Of a stretch of DNA of 64,000 nucleotides, positions 17,086 to 25,709 are shown in pieces. The DNA is from Paractinoplanes rishiriensis (GTDB lineage Bacteria; Actinomycetota; Actinomycetes; Mycobacteriales; Micromonosporaceae), in NCBI RefSeq assembly GCF_016862375.1, contig NZ_BOMV01000012.1, positions 110,441 through 174,440 on the forward strand. The letters are read 5' to 3'. The notes beneath the pieces are model-generated. The model saw nothing but the letters and a program-made list of their open reading frames with translations, was not told the DNA's origin and made no database searches. The position numbers and the translations under genes were made by a program. Position 1 is the stretch's first letter; every line of letters begins with the position of its first letter.

Positions 17086-17946
17086 ATGGACCCGATCAGG
17101 CAGGCGGCGGCCCGGCTGACCGGCGAGTCGGCGCCGCGCGCCGGGCGCGACCCGGTCAACCGGCCGATGATCCGCAGCTGGCTGGAGGCGATCGGCGACG
17201 CCAACCCGCGCTACGAGCGCGACGGCACCGCGCCGCCCGCGATGATCCAGGTGTGGACCATGCGCGGCCTGCACCCGGCCGCCGACCCGGCCGACCCGCT
17301 GCGGGTCATGTCGGAGGTCCTCGACCAGGCCGGCTACACGTCCGTGGTGGCCACCAACTGCGAGCAGACCTACCACCGCTACCTGCGCGAGGGCGAGGAG
17401 GTCGCGGTCCGCAGCCGCCTGGTCGAGGTGACCGGTCCCAAGCGGACGGCGCTCGGCGAGGGCTGGTTCGTCACCACCGAGAGCACCTGGTACGCCGGCG
17501 CCGAACCGGTCGCCACCATGATGTTCCGGGTTCTCAAGTTCAAACCGGCCGACCGCCCCCTGGCCCGGCCACCGCAGACCCCGGACACCGCGTTCTTCTG
17601 GGCCGGCACCCGCCGGGGCGAGCTGCGCATCCAGAGCTGCGGCGAGTGCGGGGCGCTGCGGCATCCGCCGGGTCCGGCCTGCCCGGCCTGCGGCGCCACC
17701 AAACCGGCTCACGTGCTGGCGGCCGGGACCGGGGTGATTCACAGCTTCGTGGTGCATCACCATCCGCCGCTGCCGGGGGTTGCGCTTCCCGCGGTGGTCG
17801 CGCTGGTCGACCTCGATGAGGGGGTACGCATGGTAGGTGCGTTACGGGGTGCCGAGCCGGCCGAGGTACGCATCGGCGCCGCGGTCCGGGTGGAGTTCGT
17901 GCGGGTCGACAACGAGCTGACCCTGCCCGCGTGGCGGCTCGCATGA
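17086..17946 (+). CDS. chsH2: ChsH2-like MaoC/DUF35 enoyl-CoA hydratase subunit
   Basis: This 286-residue protein combines an N-terminal MaoC-like hotdog (about residues 1-150; RPMIRSWLEAIGDANPRY) with a C-terminal DUF35 module holding a four-cysteine zinc ribbon (CGECGALRHPPGPACPACG) and an OB fold (about 165-286). With ChsH1 it hydrates the unsaturated side chain, and its DUF35 part recruits the Ltp2 aldolase. ATG 17086 has GGGAGG immediately upstream. The stop overlaps the ChsH1 start as ATGA. Order and fusion match mycobacterial Rv3542c. Confidence 0.93.
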   Translation: MDPIRQAAARLTGESAPRAGRDPVNRPMIRSWLEAIGDANPRYERDGTAPPAMIQVWTMRGLHPAADPADPLRVMSEVLDQAGYTSVVATNCEQTYHRYLREGEEVAVRSRLVEVTGPKRTALGEGWFVTTESTWYAGAEPVATMMFRVLKFKPADRPLARPPQTPDTAFFWAGTRRGELRIQSCGECGALRHPPGPACPACGATKPAHVLAAGTGVIHSFVVHHHPPLPGVALPAVVALVDLDEGVRMVGALRGAEPAEVRIGAAVRVEFVRVDNELTLPAWRLA

Positions 17947-18317
17947 GCACCGAACTGCCGCCGTGGACCCTCGAGGTCTCCCCGACGCTGATCGTCAGCA
18001 CCGCGCTGGCCACCCGCGACTTCCAGGACGTGCACCACGACCGGGACGCGGCCGTGCGTCGCGGCAGCCAGGACATCTTCCTCAACATCCTGACCACCAC
18101 CGGGCTGGTGCAGCGCTACGTGACCGACTGGGCCGGGCCGCGGGCGGTGGTGCACGGCATCGCGATCCGGCTGGGCGCACCCTGCCACGCCTACGACACC
18201 CTCACCTTCACCGGCCGGGTCACCTCGGCCGCCGAGGGCGGCGAGTGGGTGGTCGCGGTGGCCGGGCACACCGCCGGCGGCGAGCACGTCTCGGGCACCG
18301 TACGGGTGACGCCGTGA
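17943..18317 (+). CDS. chsH1: ChsH1-like MaoC enoyl-CoA hydratase subunit
   Basis: This 124-residue single-hotdog protein carries the catalytic MaoC signature TRDFQDVHHDRDAAVRRGSQDIFLN, with the Asp and His expected for R-type hydration, and a C-terminal AYDTLTFTGRVTSAAEGGEW strand. ATG 17943 overlaps the ChsH2 stop and the gene's stop overlaps the Ltp2 GTG start, both by four bases. It forms the active half of the ChsH1-ChsH2 hydratase acting on the 17-side-chain acyl-CoA. Confidence 0.93.
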   Translation: MSTELPPWTLEVSPTLIVSTALATRDFQDVHHDRDAAVRRGSQDIFLNILTTTGLVQRYVTDWAGPRAVVHGIAIRLGAPCHAYDTLTFTGRVTSAAEGGEWVVAVAGHTAGGEHVSGTVRVTP

Positions 18318-19459
18318 TCGCCCGGACCGCGGCGATCGCGGGCATCGGAGCCACCGAGTTCTCCAAGGACTCCGGCCGCAGCGAACTCCGGCTCGCGGTC
18401 GAGGCCGTCCGGGCCGCGCTCGACGACGCCGGCCTGTCCGCGGCCGACGTGCGGGGCCTGGTCACGTTCACGATGGACCAGAACGCCGAGATCGAGGTGG
18501 CCCGCGAACTGGGCATCGGCGAGCTGACCTTCCTGAGCCGGATCAGCTACGGCGGGGGAGCGGCGTGCGCGGTCGTCCAGCAGGCGGTGCTCGCGGTGGC
18601 GGCCGGCCTGGCGGAGGTGGTCGTCTGCTACCGGGCCATGAACGAGCGCTCCGGCCGCCGCTTCGGCCAGGCCACCACGCCGCCCGGGGTGGATGCCGGC
18701 TGGCACTACCCGATGGGCCTGGCCACGCCCGCGGCCCAGGTCGCCATGGTGGCCCGGCGCTACCTGCACGACTACGGTGCCACCACCGAGGACCTGGGCC
18801 GGATCGCGGTGGCCGGCCGCCGGCACGCCGCCACCAATCCGCAGGCCTGGTTCTACGGCCGCCCGATCACGCTCGACGACCATCGGGCGTCCCGCTGGAT
18901 CGCCGAGCCGCTGCGCCTGCTGGACTGCTGCCAGGAGAGCGACGGCGCGGTGGCCGTGGTGGTGACGTCGGCGGCCCGGGCCCGCGACCTGCGCCGCCCA
19001 CCGGCCGTGATCGCGGCCGCGGCCCAGGGCAGCGGCCCCGGCCAGTTCGTGATGACCAGCTACTACCGCGACGACATCGCGGCCCTGCCGGAGATGGGCG
19101 TGGTGGCCCGGCAACTGTGGGAGCAGTCCGGTTTCACCCCCGCCGACGTGCGCACCGCCGTGCTGTACGACCACTTCACCCCCTATGTGCTCCTGCAGTT
19201 GGAGGAACTTGGCTTCTGCGGCCGGGGCGAGGCGAGACACCTGATCGCGGACGGCGGCATCGAACTCGGCGGCCACCTGCCGGTGAACCCGCACGGCGGC
19301 CAGCTGGGCGAGGCCTACATCCACGGCATGAACGGCATAGCCGAGGCGGTGCGCCAGATCCGAGGCACCGCCGCAAACCAGATCAAAGGCGACGGCCCGG
19401 TCCTGGTAACGGCCGGCACCGGCGTCCCGACGAGCGGCCTGCTCCTCACCCGCGGTTGA
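18314..19459 (+). CDS. ltp2: Ltp2-like thiolase-fold retro-aldolase
   Basis: This 381-residue thiolase-superfamily protein belongs to the lipid-transfer-protein group (AIAGIGATEFSKDSGRSELRLAVEAVRAAL, FLSRISYGGGAACAVVQQA, YDHFTPYVLLQLEELGFC, GGHLPVNPHGGQLGEAYIHGMNG). In mycobacteria Ltp2 with the ChsH2 DUF35 domain cleaves the hydrated side chain to androstenedione-type product and propionyl-CoA. The GTG overlaps the chsH1 stop (GTGA). It ends the operon and converges on hsaF with a 25-bp gap. The length matches Rv3540c. Confidence 0.93.
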   Translation: MIARTAAIAGIGATEFSKDSGRSELRLAVEAVRAALDDAGLSAADVRGLVTFTMDQNAEIEVARELGIGELTFLSRISYGGGAACAVVQQAVLAVAAGLAEVVVCYRAMNERSGRRFGQATTPPGVDAGWHYPMGLATPAAQVAMVARRYLHDYGATTEDLGRIAVAGRRHAATNPQAWFYGRPITLDDHRASRWIAEPLRLLDCCQESDGAVAVVVTSAARARDLRRPPAVIAAAAQGSGPGQFVMTSYYRDDIAALPEMGVVARQLWEQSGFTPADVRTAVLYDHFTPYVLLQLEELGFCGRGEARHLIADGGIELGGHLPVNPHGGQLGEAYIHGMNGIAEAVRQIRGTAANQIKGDGPVLVTAGTGVPTSGLLLTRG

Positions 19460-19484
19460 TCAGCCGAACGGTCCTGGCTCGCGG

Positions 19485-20519
19485 CTACGTGTCGCGCTGG
19501 GCCAGCTGGACGGCGATGTCGATCAGCTGGTCTTCCTGGCCGCCGACCAGACGGCGTTCGCCGGCCTTTACCAGGATCTCGGCGCCGGACACCCCATACC
19601 GCTGGCCCAGCGTGAAGGCGTGCATCAGGAAGCTCGAGTAGACCCCGGCATACCCCATGATCAAAGCCATCCGGTCCAGCTTGCACTCGTCCGGCATGGC
19701 CGGGCGCACCACGTCCTCGGCGGCGTCCACGATGGCGAAGAAGTCCACGCCCGTGCGGATGCCCAATTTGTCGCAGACGCCGACGAAGGCCTCGACCGGC
19801 GTGTTGCCCGCGCCGGCGCCGAACCGCCTCGTGCTGCCGTCGATCTGGGTGGCTCCGGCGCGGGCGGCCAGCACCGAGTTGGCCACGCCGAGGCCCAGGT
19901 TTTCGTGGCCGTGGAAACCCACCTGGGCGTCGTCGCCCAGTTCGGCCACCAGCGCGGCCACCCGGTCGCTCACCTGGTCGAGCACCAGCGCGCCGGCCGA
20001 GTCGACCACGTACACGCACTGACATCCCGCGTCGGCCATGATCCGGGCCTGCTTGGCCAGGTCGGCCGGGGGCTGCGAGTGGGCCATCATCAGGAAGCCG
20101 ACCGTCTCCAGGCCGATCTCCCGGGCCAGGCCGAAGTGCTGGACCGCGATGTCCGCCTCGGTGCAGTGGGTGGCGATCCGGCAGACCGTCGCGCCGTTGC
20201 CGGCCGCCGCGCGGATGTCGTCGATCACGCCGACGCCGGGCAGCATCAGGAAGGCGATCTTCGCGCGGGTGGCGTTGGCGACCGCGGTTCTGATCAGCTC
20301 CTGTTCGGGGGTGTGGCTGAGGCCGTAGGTGAACGACGAGCCGCCCAGGCCGTCGCCGTGGGTCACCTCGATCACCGGGACGCCGGCCGCGTCCAGGGCG
20401 GTGACCACGGCGGCCACCTCGGCGGCGGTGAACTGGTGGCGCTTGGCGTGCGAGCCGTCGCGCAGGGACGAGTCGGTGATCCGCAGGTCCAGCTCTGCGG
20501 AGAAGTGTCGGGACAGCAA
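19485..20519 (-). CDS. hsaF: 4-hydroxy-2-oxohexanoate aldolase HsaF
   Basis: This DmpG-type aldolase of about 344 residues splits 4-hydroxy-2-oxohexanoate into pyruvate and propanal, which passes to HsaG. Clear family features are [18 protein letters not shown] (metal and substrate site), [41 protein letters not shown] (two metal-binding His) and [18 protein letters not shown]. The frame allows TTG 20525, but GGAGG abuts it directly; TTG 20519 has a 6-nt spacer and is preferred. It follows hsaG with overlapping ends, last in the flavoprotein-hsaE-hsaG-hsaF operon. Confidence 0.95.
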   Translation of the reverse strand: MLSRHFSAELDLRITDSSLRDGSHAKRHQFTAAEVAAVVTALDAAGVPVIEVTHGDGLGGSSFTYGLSHTPEQELIRTAVANATRAKIAFLMLPGVGVIDDIRAAAGNGATVCRIATHCTEADIAVQHFGLAREIGLETVGFLMMAHSQPPADLAKQARIMADAGCQCVYVVDSAGALVLDQVSDRVAALVAELGDDAQVGFHGHENLGLGVANSVLAARAGATQIDGSTRRFGAGAGNTPVEAFVGVCDKLGIRTGVDFFAIVDAAEDVVRPAMPDECKLDRMALIMGYAGVYSSFLMHAFTLGQRYGVSGAEILVKAGERRLVGGQEDQLIDIAVQLAQRDT

Positions 20520-20521
20520 CG

Positions 20522-21394
20522 TCAACCTCCCAGCGACTCGCCCACGCGGGTGGCGGCCGCGGTCATGATGTCGAGATTTCCGGCGTACGCGGGCAGGAAG
20601 TCCCCGGCCCCGGCGATCTCCACGAAGATCGCCACCCGGGTGGTGCCGCCGGGGACCGGGTCGAACTGGGGTTCGTTGAGCAGGCGGTACCCGGGGACGT
20701 AGCGGGCCACCTCGCCGGCCATCTCCTCGACCGACTTCGCGACCGCCGTGGTGTCGGCGTCCTCGTCGATCGCGCAGAAGATGGTGTCCCGCATGATCAG
20801 CGGCGGGTCGGCCGGGTTCAGCACCACGATGGCCTTGCCGCGGGCCGCGCCGCCGACGAGTTCCAGGCCCCGGCTCGTGGTGCGGGTGAACTCGTCGATG
20901 TTGGCCCGGGTGCCCGGCCCGGCCGAGCGGGACGCCACCGAGGCGACGATCTCGGCGTAGCTGACCGGGGTCACCCGCGACACCGCGTAGACCATCGGGA
21001 TGGTGGCCTGGCCGCCGCAGGTGATGAGGTTGACGTTGGTGGCGTCGCGATGGTCGCCCAGATTCACTTCGGGGACCACGTACGGGCCCACCGCGGCCGG
21101 GGTCAGGTCGACGGCCCGGATGCCGGCCTCGGCGTAGCGCGGCGCGTTCGCCCGGTGCACGGCCGCCGACGTCGCCTCGAAGACCAGATCCGGCAGCGGG
21201 TCCTGGCGCAGCAGCCAGTCGGTGCCGTCGCTGCTCACCGCGAGCCCGGCATCGGCGGCGCGGCGCAGCCCGGGGCTGTCCGGGTCGATGCCGACCATCC
21301 AGCGCGGCTCGATCACCGGCGAGCGCAGCAGCTTGTACATCAGGTCGGTGCCGATGTTGCCGGAGCCCACGACGGCCGCGGTCAGCTCAGCCAT
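20522..21394 (-). CDS. hsaG: acylating propionaldehyde dehydrogenase HsaG
   Basis: This 290-residue enzyme oxidises propanal from HsaF to propionyl-CoA with CoA and NAD. The N-terminal Rossmann motif is [20 protein letters not shown], the catalytic Cys is in [13 protein letters not shown] near residue 127, and the C-terminal dimerisation part includes LLNEPQFDP. It overlaps hsaE upstream by 8 bp and ends at the start of hsaF. HsaF and HsaG normally form a channelling complex. The order hsaE-hsaG-hsaF matches Mycobacterium tuberculosis Rv3536c-Rv3534c. Confidence 0.96.
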   Translation of the reverse strand: MAELTAAVVGSGNIGTDLMYKLLRSPVIEPRWMVGIDPDSPGLRRAADAGLAVSSDGTDWLLRQDPLPDLVFEATSAAVHRANAPRYAEAGIRAVDLTPAAVGPYVVPEVNLGDHRDATNVNLITCGGQATIPMVYAVSRVTPVSYAEIVASVASRSAGPGTRANIDEFTRTTSRGLELVGGAARGKAIVVLNPADPPLIMRDTIFCAIDEDADTTAVAKSVEEMAGEVARYVPGYRLLNEPQFDPVPGGTTRVAIFVEIAGAGDFLPAYAGNLDIMTAAATRVGESLGG

Positions 21395-22178
21395 GCTGTG
21401 TCCCTTCGAAGGTCAACCGGACCTCGCCGAGTCCGCTGAACGAGGCCCGGAACTCGTCGCCCGGCCGCGCGTCGATCGCCCGGGCGCAGGCACCGGGCAG
21501 CACCAGGTGCCCGGCCCGCAGGCGGACCCCAAAACCGGCGACCGTACGCGCGAGCCAGGCCACCGCGGTCGCCGGGTTGCCGAGCACCGCGTCGGACCGC
21601 CCCTGCGCCACGATCTCGTCGCCGCGATACAGCACCGCCTCGATCCCGCGCAGGTCGATCCGCTCCGGCGGCACCCGCGCCGCACCCACCACGAAGCCGG
21701 CCGACGACGCGTTGTCGGCGATCGTGTCGGCCAGGCTGATCTGCCAGTTCTCGATCCGGCTGTCGATCAGCTCGATGGACGGCGCCACCGCCTCGGTCGC
21801 ATCCAGCACGTCCCGTTCGGTGCAACCCTCGCCCGGCAGGTCGGCGCCCAGCAGGAAGGCCACCTCGATCTCCACCCGCGGATAGCAGTACCGCCCCGCG
21901 TCGGCCGGCTCGCCCTCGGAGAGCCGCATGTCGGCCAGCAGGTGCCCGTAGTCCGGTTCGTCCACGCCCATCATCTGCTGCATGGCCTTGGACGACAGGC
22001 CCACCTTGTGGCCGACCACGGTGCCCGCCCGCCGCCGGATGTTGTGCAGCTGAATGGCATAAGCCTCGGCCGCTCCCAGGCCGGGCCGGTCCCGGGTGAG
22101 CGGCGGGATCGGCTTGCGGTCCCGTTCCGCGGCGGCCAGCCGTTCGGCCAGTTCCACGCAGTCAGCCTCGGTGAGCAT
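21387..22178 (-). CDS. hsaE: 2-hydroxyhexa-2,4-dienoate hydratase HsaE
   Basis: This 263-residue member of the 2-oxopent-4-enoate hydratase family acts on the C6 fragment released by HsaD. Family motifs include [29 protein letters not shown], the metal-ligand pattern [24 protein letters not shown] and [11 protein letters not shown]. It overlaps the upstream flavoprotein gene by 17 bp and hsaG by 8 bp, so the four minus-strand genes form one operon driven from the KstR-boxed promoter near 23.97 kb. Confidence 0.95.
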   Translation of the reverse strand: MLTEADCVELAERLAAAERDRKPIPPLTRDRPGLGAAEAYAIQLHNIRRRAGTVVGHKVGLSSKAMQQMMGVDEPDYGHLLADMRLSEGEPADAGRYCYPRVEIEVAFLLGADLPGEGCTERDVLDATEAVAPSIELIDSRIENWQISLADTIADNASSAGFVVGAARVPPERIDLRGIEAVLYRGDEIVAQGRSDAVLGNPATAVAWLARTVAGFGVRLRAGHLVLPGACARAIDARPGDEFRASFSGLGEVRLTFEGTQHG

Positions 22179-23892
22179 GCAGTCCTCCCCGGTCCGGAAC
22201 CGCCGCGTGCCGCCCGGCCCGCCGTCCGGACCACACGCAGTCGGCCAGCGACAACCCGCTCACATAGGAGCGGGAGCAGATCCCGGCGGCGGTCCGCCCG
22301 GCGCTGTAGAGCCCCGGCACGCCACTGCCGTCCGCCCGCAGCACCTGCCCGGTCTCCTCGTCGACCCGGAGGCCACCGAGGGTGAGCATGGGCGCGGGCA
22401 CGGCGTTCCGCTTACGCACCGAGACATCAATGAGCGAGTACGGCGAACGCGCGATCGCCCGGACAAACGCGGCCGGCTTGCCGGAGGGGTCCGCCATCCC
22501 CGCACCCGACCCACCGAGGTGTCCGGCCCTGTCCGCGCCGGCCCTGTCCGCGCCGGCCCTGTCCGCGCCGGCCCTGTCCGCGCCGGCCCTGTCCGCCCCG
22601 GCCCTGTCCGCCCCTGCCTCGCGCGCAAATGCGGAAAGTCGGTTATATGCGGCCAAGGTAGTGGCCAGGCCGTCCGGGTCTACGCCGGCTTTGGCGGCCA
22701 CCGCCGCGACCGTGCGGGCGCTCACCCGGCCGCGGCCCAGCAGCCAGCGGGCCTGGACGCGCTGGAACCACAGCGTCTGGCCGCGCACCTGGCGCCGGGC
22801 CTCGGCCAGGATCGCCGCGTCCACCAGCAGCCAGGCGTTGCCGCCGGCCCGGTGCAGGATGGCGGCGCCGATCGCGGCGCCGTAGCGGGACTCGTCGCAG
22901 ACACGGCGGCCGGCGCGGTCGACCAGCAGGCCGCCGAGCAGGGCCGACGGCGGGCTCAGGAAGCGCCACAGCGTGACCCGGTCCAGGAACCTGGTGGCGC
23001 CGCCCGCGGAAATGCCCAGCCGGATGCCGGAGCCGTCGTCCCCGACCGTCCCCAGGCGCAGGCCGTCGCGGTAGGCCGGGGCGTGTTCGCGCATCATGTC
23101 CCGGTCGAACACGAAGCCGCCGGTGGTCAGCACCACGCCCCAGCGGCTCGCGATGCGCAGCGGCCGGGCGTACCGGCTCTCCAGGCCGGACACCCAGCGG
23201 TGCAGCGTGCGGCCCAGGCCGGCCAGGTAGACGCCGGGCTTCACCGACCAGCGGTGCAGCACGCGATGGCCGAGCCGGGCCCAGAGCGGGGCGTCGCGCA
23301 GCGTGCGGCACTCGACGCCGGTGACGCGGCCGGCCGGGTCGGTGGTGAGGGCGTCCACCCGGGTCTGCGGCAGGATGGTGGCGCCGGTGTCGCGGGCCGC
23401 GGTGGCCAGGCGGGCATAGAACGTCCGGCCGGACGTGCCGCGGGCCAGGGTCCGGTGGCCGCGGGCGGCGGGCGGGGCGACGTGGGCGAAGGACTGCTCG
23501 CTGCCGGACTGGTAGAGGTAGTGCCGATCGGTGGGATACGAGGTCTTGTACGGGCACAGCCGCGCGTCGAACGGCACGCCCCGGTCGGCCAGCCAGTCGA
23601 GCATGCCCGCGCTCTGCGCGCAGAACTGCCGCAGCGTGCCGGCCGAGACCGCGTCGCCGACCTCCTCGCGCAGGTACGCGTACATGGCCTCGGGTGTGTC
23701 CTGGACGCCGGCGACCTGTTGCTGCCGGGTGCCGCCGCCGGCATAGACGATGCCGCCCGAGATGGCTGTGGCGCCGCCGCCGGTGAAGCGGTCGAGCACG
23801 AGCACGCGGGCGCCGGACTCGGCGGCCTCGATCGCTGCGCACGCGCCGGCCGCGCCGAAGCCGACCACCACGACGTCCCACGTCTCGGTCAC
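22162..23892 (-). CDS. KstD-like FAD-dependent oxidoreductase (Rv0785-like)
   Basis: This 576-residue flavoprotein is in the fumarate reductase/KstD superfamily: DVVVVGFGAAGACAAIEAAESGARVLVLDR at the start, GGGATAISGGIVYAGGG, and a C-terminal GLYSAGRTAAGICSRSYVSGLSLADC block that differs from true KstD (no GDLGTKGG). It is closer to mycobacterial Rv0785-type proteins, whose role is unclear; it could act on ring A of another steroid. GTG 23892 has GGAGGA upstream; a far longer frame to 25095 is a shadow. A six-fold AGADR repeat interrupts the protein near residues 425-455. It leads the hsaE-hsaG-hsaF operon. Confidence 0.88.
   Translation of the reverse strand: MTETWDVVVVGFGAAGACAAIEAAESGARVLVLDRFTGGGATAISGGIVYAGGGTRQQQVAGVQDTPEAMYAYLREEVGDAVSAGTLRQFCAQSAGMLDWLADRGVPFDARLCPYKTSYPTDRHYLYQSGSEQSFAHVAPPAARGHRTLARGTSGRTFYARLATAARDTGATILPQTRVDALTTDPAGRVTGVECRTLRDAPLWARLGHRVLHRWSVKPGVYLAGLGRTLHRWVSGLESRYARPLRIASRWGVVLTTGGFVFDRDMMREHAPAYRDGLRLGTVGDDGSGIRLGISAGGATRFLDRVTLWRFLSPPSALLGGLLVDRAGRRVCDESRYGAAIGAAILHRAGGNAWLLVDAAILAEARRQVRGQTLWFQRVQARWLLGRGRVSARTVAAVAAKAGVDPDGLATTLAAYNRLSAFAREAGADRAGADRAGADRAGADRAGADRAGADRAGHLGGSGAGMADPSGKPAAFVRAIARSPYSLIDVSVRKRNAVPAPMLTLGGLRVDEETGQVLRADGSGVPGLYSAGRTAAGICSRSYVSGLSLADCVWSGRRAGRHAAVPDRGGLHAHRG
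22525..22614. repeat. 15-bp in-frame tandem repeat, 6 copies
   Basis: Six head-to-tail copies of GGCCCTGTCCGCGCC (the last two end in CCC) lie within the KstD-like gene and encode AGADR repeats on the minus strand. The copies are nearly identical, which suggests recent expansion. They sit between a helix ending SAFAREAG and a Gly-rich loop. Confidence 0.92.
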
Positions 23893-23964
23893 CGGCGTCC
23901 TCCGATCTGAAACACGTACCAGGCGGCAGGGGCCGCGACTCAGTGGTGTCAGAGCGGCAATAAC

Positions 23965-23978
23965 TATAACCTGTTCTA
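23965..23978. promoter_or_regulatory. KstR operator (KstD-like / kstD divergent promoter)
   Basis: TATAACCTGTTCTA is a perfect KstR box, identical to the one at 11906. It directly abuts the GTG start of kstD at 23979 and lies 73 bp from the start of the KstD-like gene. TATAAC is placed as a -10 element that would put transcription initiation at the start codon, suggesting a leaderless kstD message. Confidence 0.88.
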
Positions 23979-25709
23979 GTGTCAGAAGAGGATGCTGTAT
24001 TCGACCTGGTGGTGGTCGGCAGCGGCGCCGCCGGGATGACCGCGGCGCTGGCCGCGGCGCACCACGGGCTGACCGTGGTGGTCGTCGAGAAGGATGCGGT
24101 CTACGGCGGTTCGACGGCCCGGTCCGGGGGCGGGCTGTGGCTGCCGGGCAACGAGGTGCTGCGTGCCGCGGGCGTGGCCGACGATCCGGACGGCGCCCGC
24201 GACTACCTGGCGCACGTGGCCGGGCCCGAGATTCCGGCGGCGCGGCGGGCGGCTTTCCTGTCCCAAGGGCCAAAAATGCTGGAGCTGGTACGCGACCACA
24301 CGCCGCTCGACTTCGCCTGGGTGCCCGGCTATCCCGACTACTACCCCGAGGCGGCCGGCGGCCGGCCCCGGGGGCGCACCGTCGAACCCCGGCCGCTGGA
24401 CACCCGGCGCATCGGGCCCGACCTCGCGACGCTGGCCCCGCCGTATCTGGCCGCGCCGAACGGCATGGCGGTGACCGCGGTCGACTACCGGTGGCTGTCG
24501 CTCGGCGTCCGGCACCCGCAGGCGGTGCTGGCCGCGGCCCGGCTGGCCGCCGGCAGCGCGCTCGACCGGCTGCGCGGCCGGCGCCGGCTGACGATGGGCC
24601 AGGCCCTGGCCGCCGGCCTGCGGGCGGGCCTGCGCGCGGCGGGCGTGGAGGTGCGGCTCGGCACGGCGATGGCGGGCCTGCTGGTCGAAGACGACCGGGT
24701 GACCGGCATCGAGGTGACGGCCGGTGGCGGGTCGGCGGCCGGTGGCGGGTCGGCTGGCCGGCCGGCGCCGTCCGCCTCGGACGGGCGGCCGGGGCGGCTG
24801 CGGGCGCGGCTCGGGGTGCTGCTGGCGAGCGGCGGCTTCGAGCGCAACGGCGAGATGCGGGCGCAGTACCAGCGGATCGGCACCGAGTGGACGGTCGGCG
24901 CGCCGGGCAACACCGGGGACGGCATCGAGGCCGGCCACCGCCTCGGTGCCGCGCTCGACCTGATGGACGAGGCGTGGTGGGGGCCGTCGCTGCCGCTGAC
25001 CGGTGGGCCGTACTTCTGCCTCGCCGAGCGGAACCTGCCCGGGTGCATCGTGGTGGACGGCGACGGCCGCCGGTTCGTGAACGAGGCGGCGCCATACGTG
25101 GACGCCGTGCACGCCATGCGCGACGGTCACCTGCCGGCCTGGCTGGTCGCCGACCAGACCTACCGGGACCGTTACCTGTTCGCCGGCCGGGGTCCGCGCC
25201 AGCCGCTGCCGCGCCGCTGGTACGCGGCCGGGATCGTGCACAGGGCGCCGACCCTGGACGACCTGGCCGGCCGGATCGGCGTGCCGGCCGGCGCGCTGGG
25301 CGAGACGGTGGACCGCTTCAACGGCTTCGCGGACGCCGGGAGCGACGACGACTTCGGGCGCGGCGAATCGGCCTACGACCGCTACTACGGCGACCCGCGG
25401 CAGCGGCCGAACCCGTGCCTGGGCGCGCTGCGCAAACCACCGTTCTACGCCTTTGCAATGGTCCCCGGCGACCTGGGCACGAAGGGCGGCCTGCGCACCG
25501 ACGAGCGGGCCCGCGTCCTGCGCGCCGACGGCACCCCGATACCGGGCCTGTACGCGGCCGGCAACGCGAGCGCCGCCGTGATGGGCCGCAGCTACGCCGG
25601 CGCCGGCGCCACCCTGGGCCCGGCCATGACGTTCGGCTACCTGGCCGCCCTCGACCTGGCCGCCGCCCGAGCAACAGCCACCGCTTCCGCACCCGCCGGG
25701 GAGGACTGA
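23979..25709 (+). CDS. kstD: 3-ketosteroid delta1-dehydrogenase, second copy
   Basis: This 576-residue paralogue of the 11949 gene has all KstD hallmarks: DLVVVGSGAAGMTAALAAA, YGGSTARSGGGLWLPGNEV, the Tyr-containing FYAFAMVPGDLGTKGG and AGNASAAVMGRSYAGAGATLGP. It has an extra Gly/Ala/Ser-rich insert near residues 247-270. GTG 23979 follows the KstR box with no ribosome site, so translation may be leaderless. The stop overlaps the ATG of the next hydratase gene (TGATG). Next to hsaE and the chsH3-like gene it occupies the same place as Rv3537 in M. tuberculosis, so it is the likely orthologue. Confidence 0.95.
   Translation: MSEEDAVFDLVVVGSGAAGMTAALAAAHHGLTVVVVEKDAVYGGSTARSGGGLWLPGNEVLRAAGVADDPDGARDYLAHVAGPEIPAARRAAFLSQGPKMLELVRDHTPLDFAWVPGYPDYYPEAAGGRPRGRTVEPRPLDTRRIGPDLATLAPPYLAAPNGMAVTAVDYRWLSLGVRHPQAVLAAARLAAGSALDRLRGRRRLTMGQALAAGLRAGLRAAGVEVRLGTAMAGLLVEDDRVTGIEVTAGGGSAAGGGSAGRPAPSASDGRPGRLRARLGVLLASGGFERNGEMRAQYQRIGTEWTVGAPGNTGDGIEAGHRLGAALDLMDEAWWGPSLPLTGGPYFCLAERNLPGCIVVDGDGRRFVNEAAPYVDAVHAMRDGHLPAWLVADQTYRDRYLFAGRGPRQPLPRRWYAAGIVHRAPTLDDLAGRIGVPAGALGETVDRFNGFADAGSDDDFGRGESAYDRYYGDPRQRPNPCLGALRKPPFYAFAMVPGDLGTKGGLRTDERARVLRADGTPIPGLYAAGNASAAVMGRSYAGAGATLGPAMTFGYLAALDLAAARATATASAPAGED

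Noticed and set aside
22525..22614. Possible CRISPR-like array
   Set aside because: The units are contiguous with no spacers and lie in frame inside a gene; they are a minisatellite.
23893..25095. N-terminal extension of the KstD-like frame to 977 residues
   Set aside because: The extension is antisense to kstD, is Arg/Pro/Ser-rich, and a good GTG with ribosome site exists at 23892.
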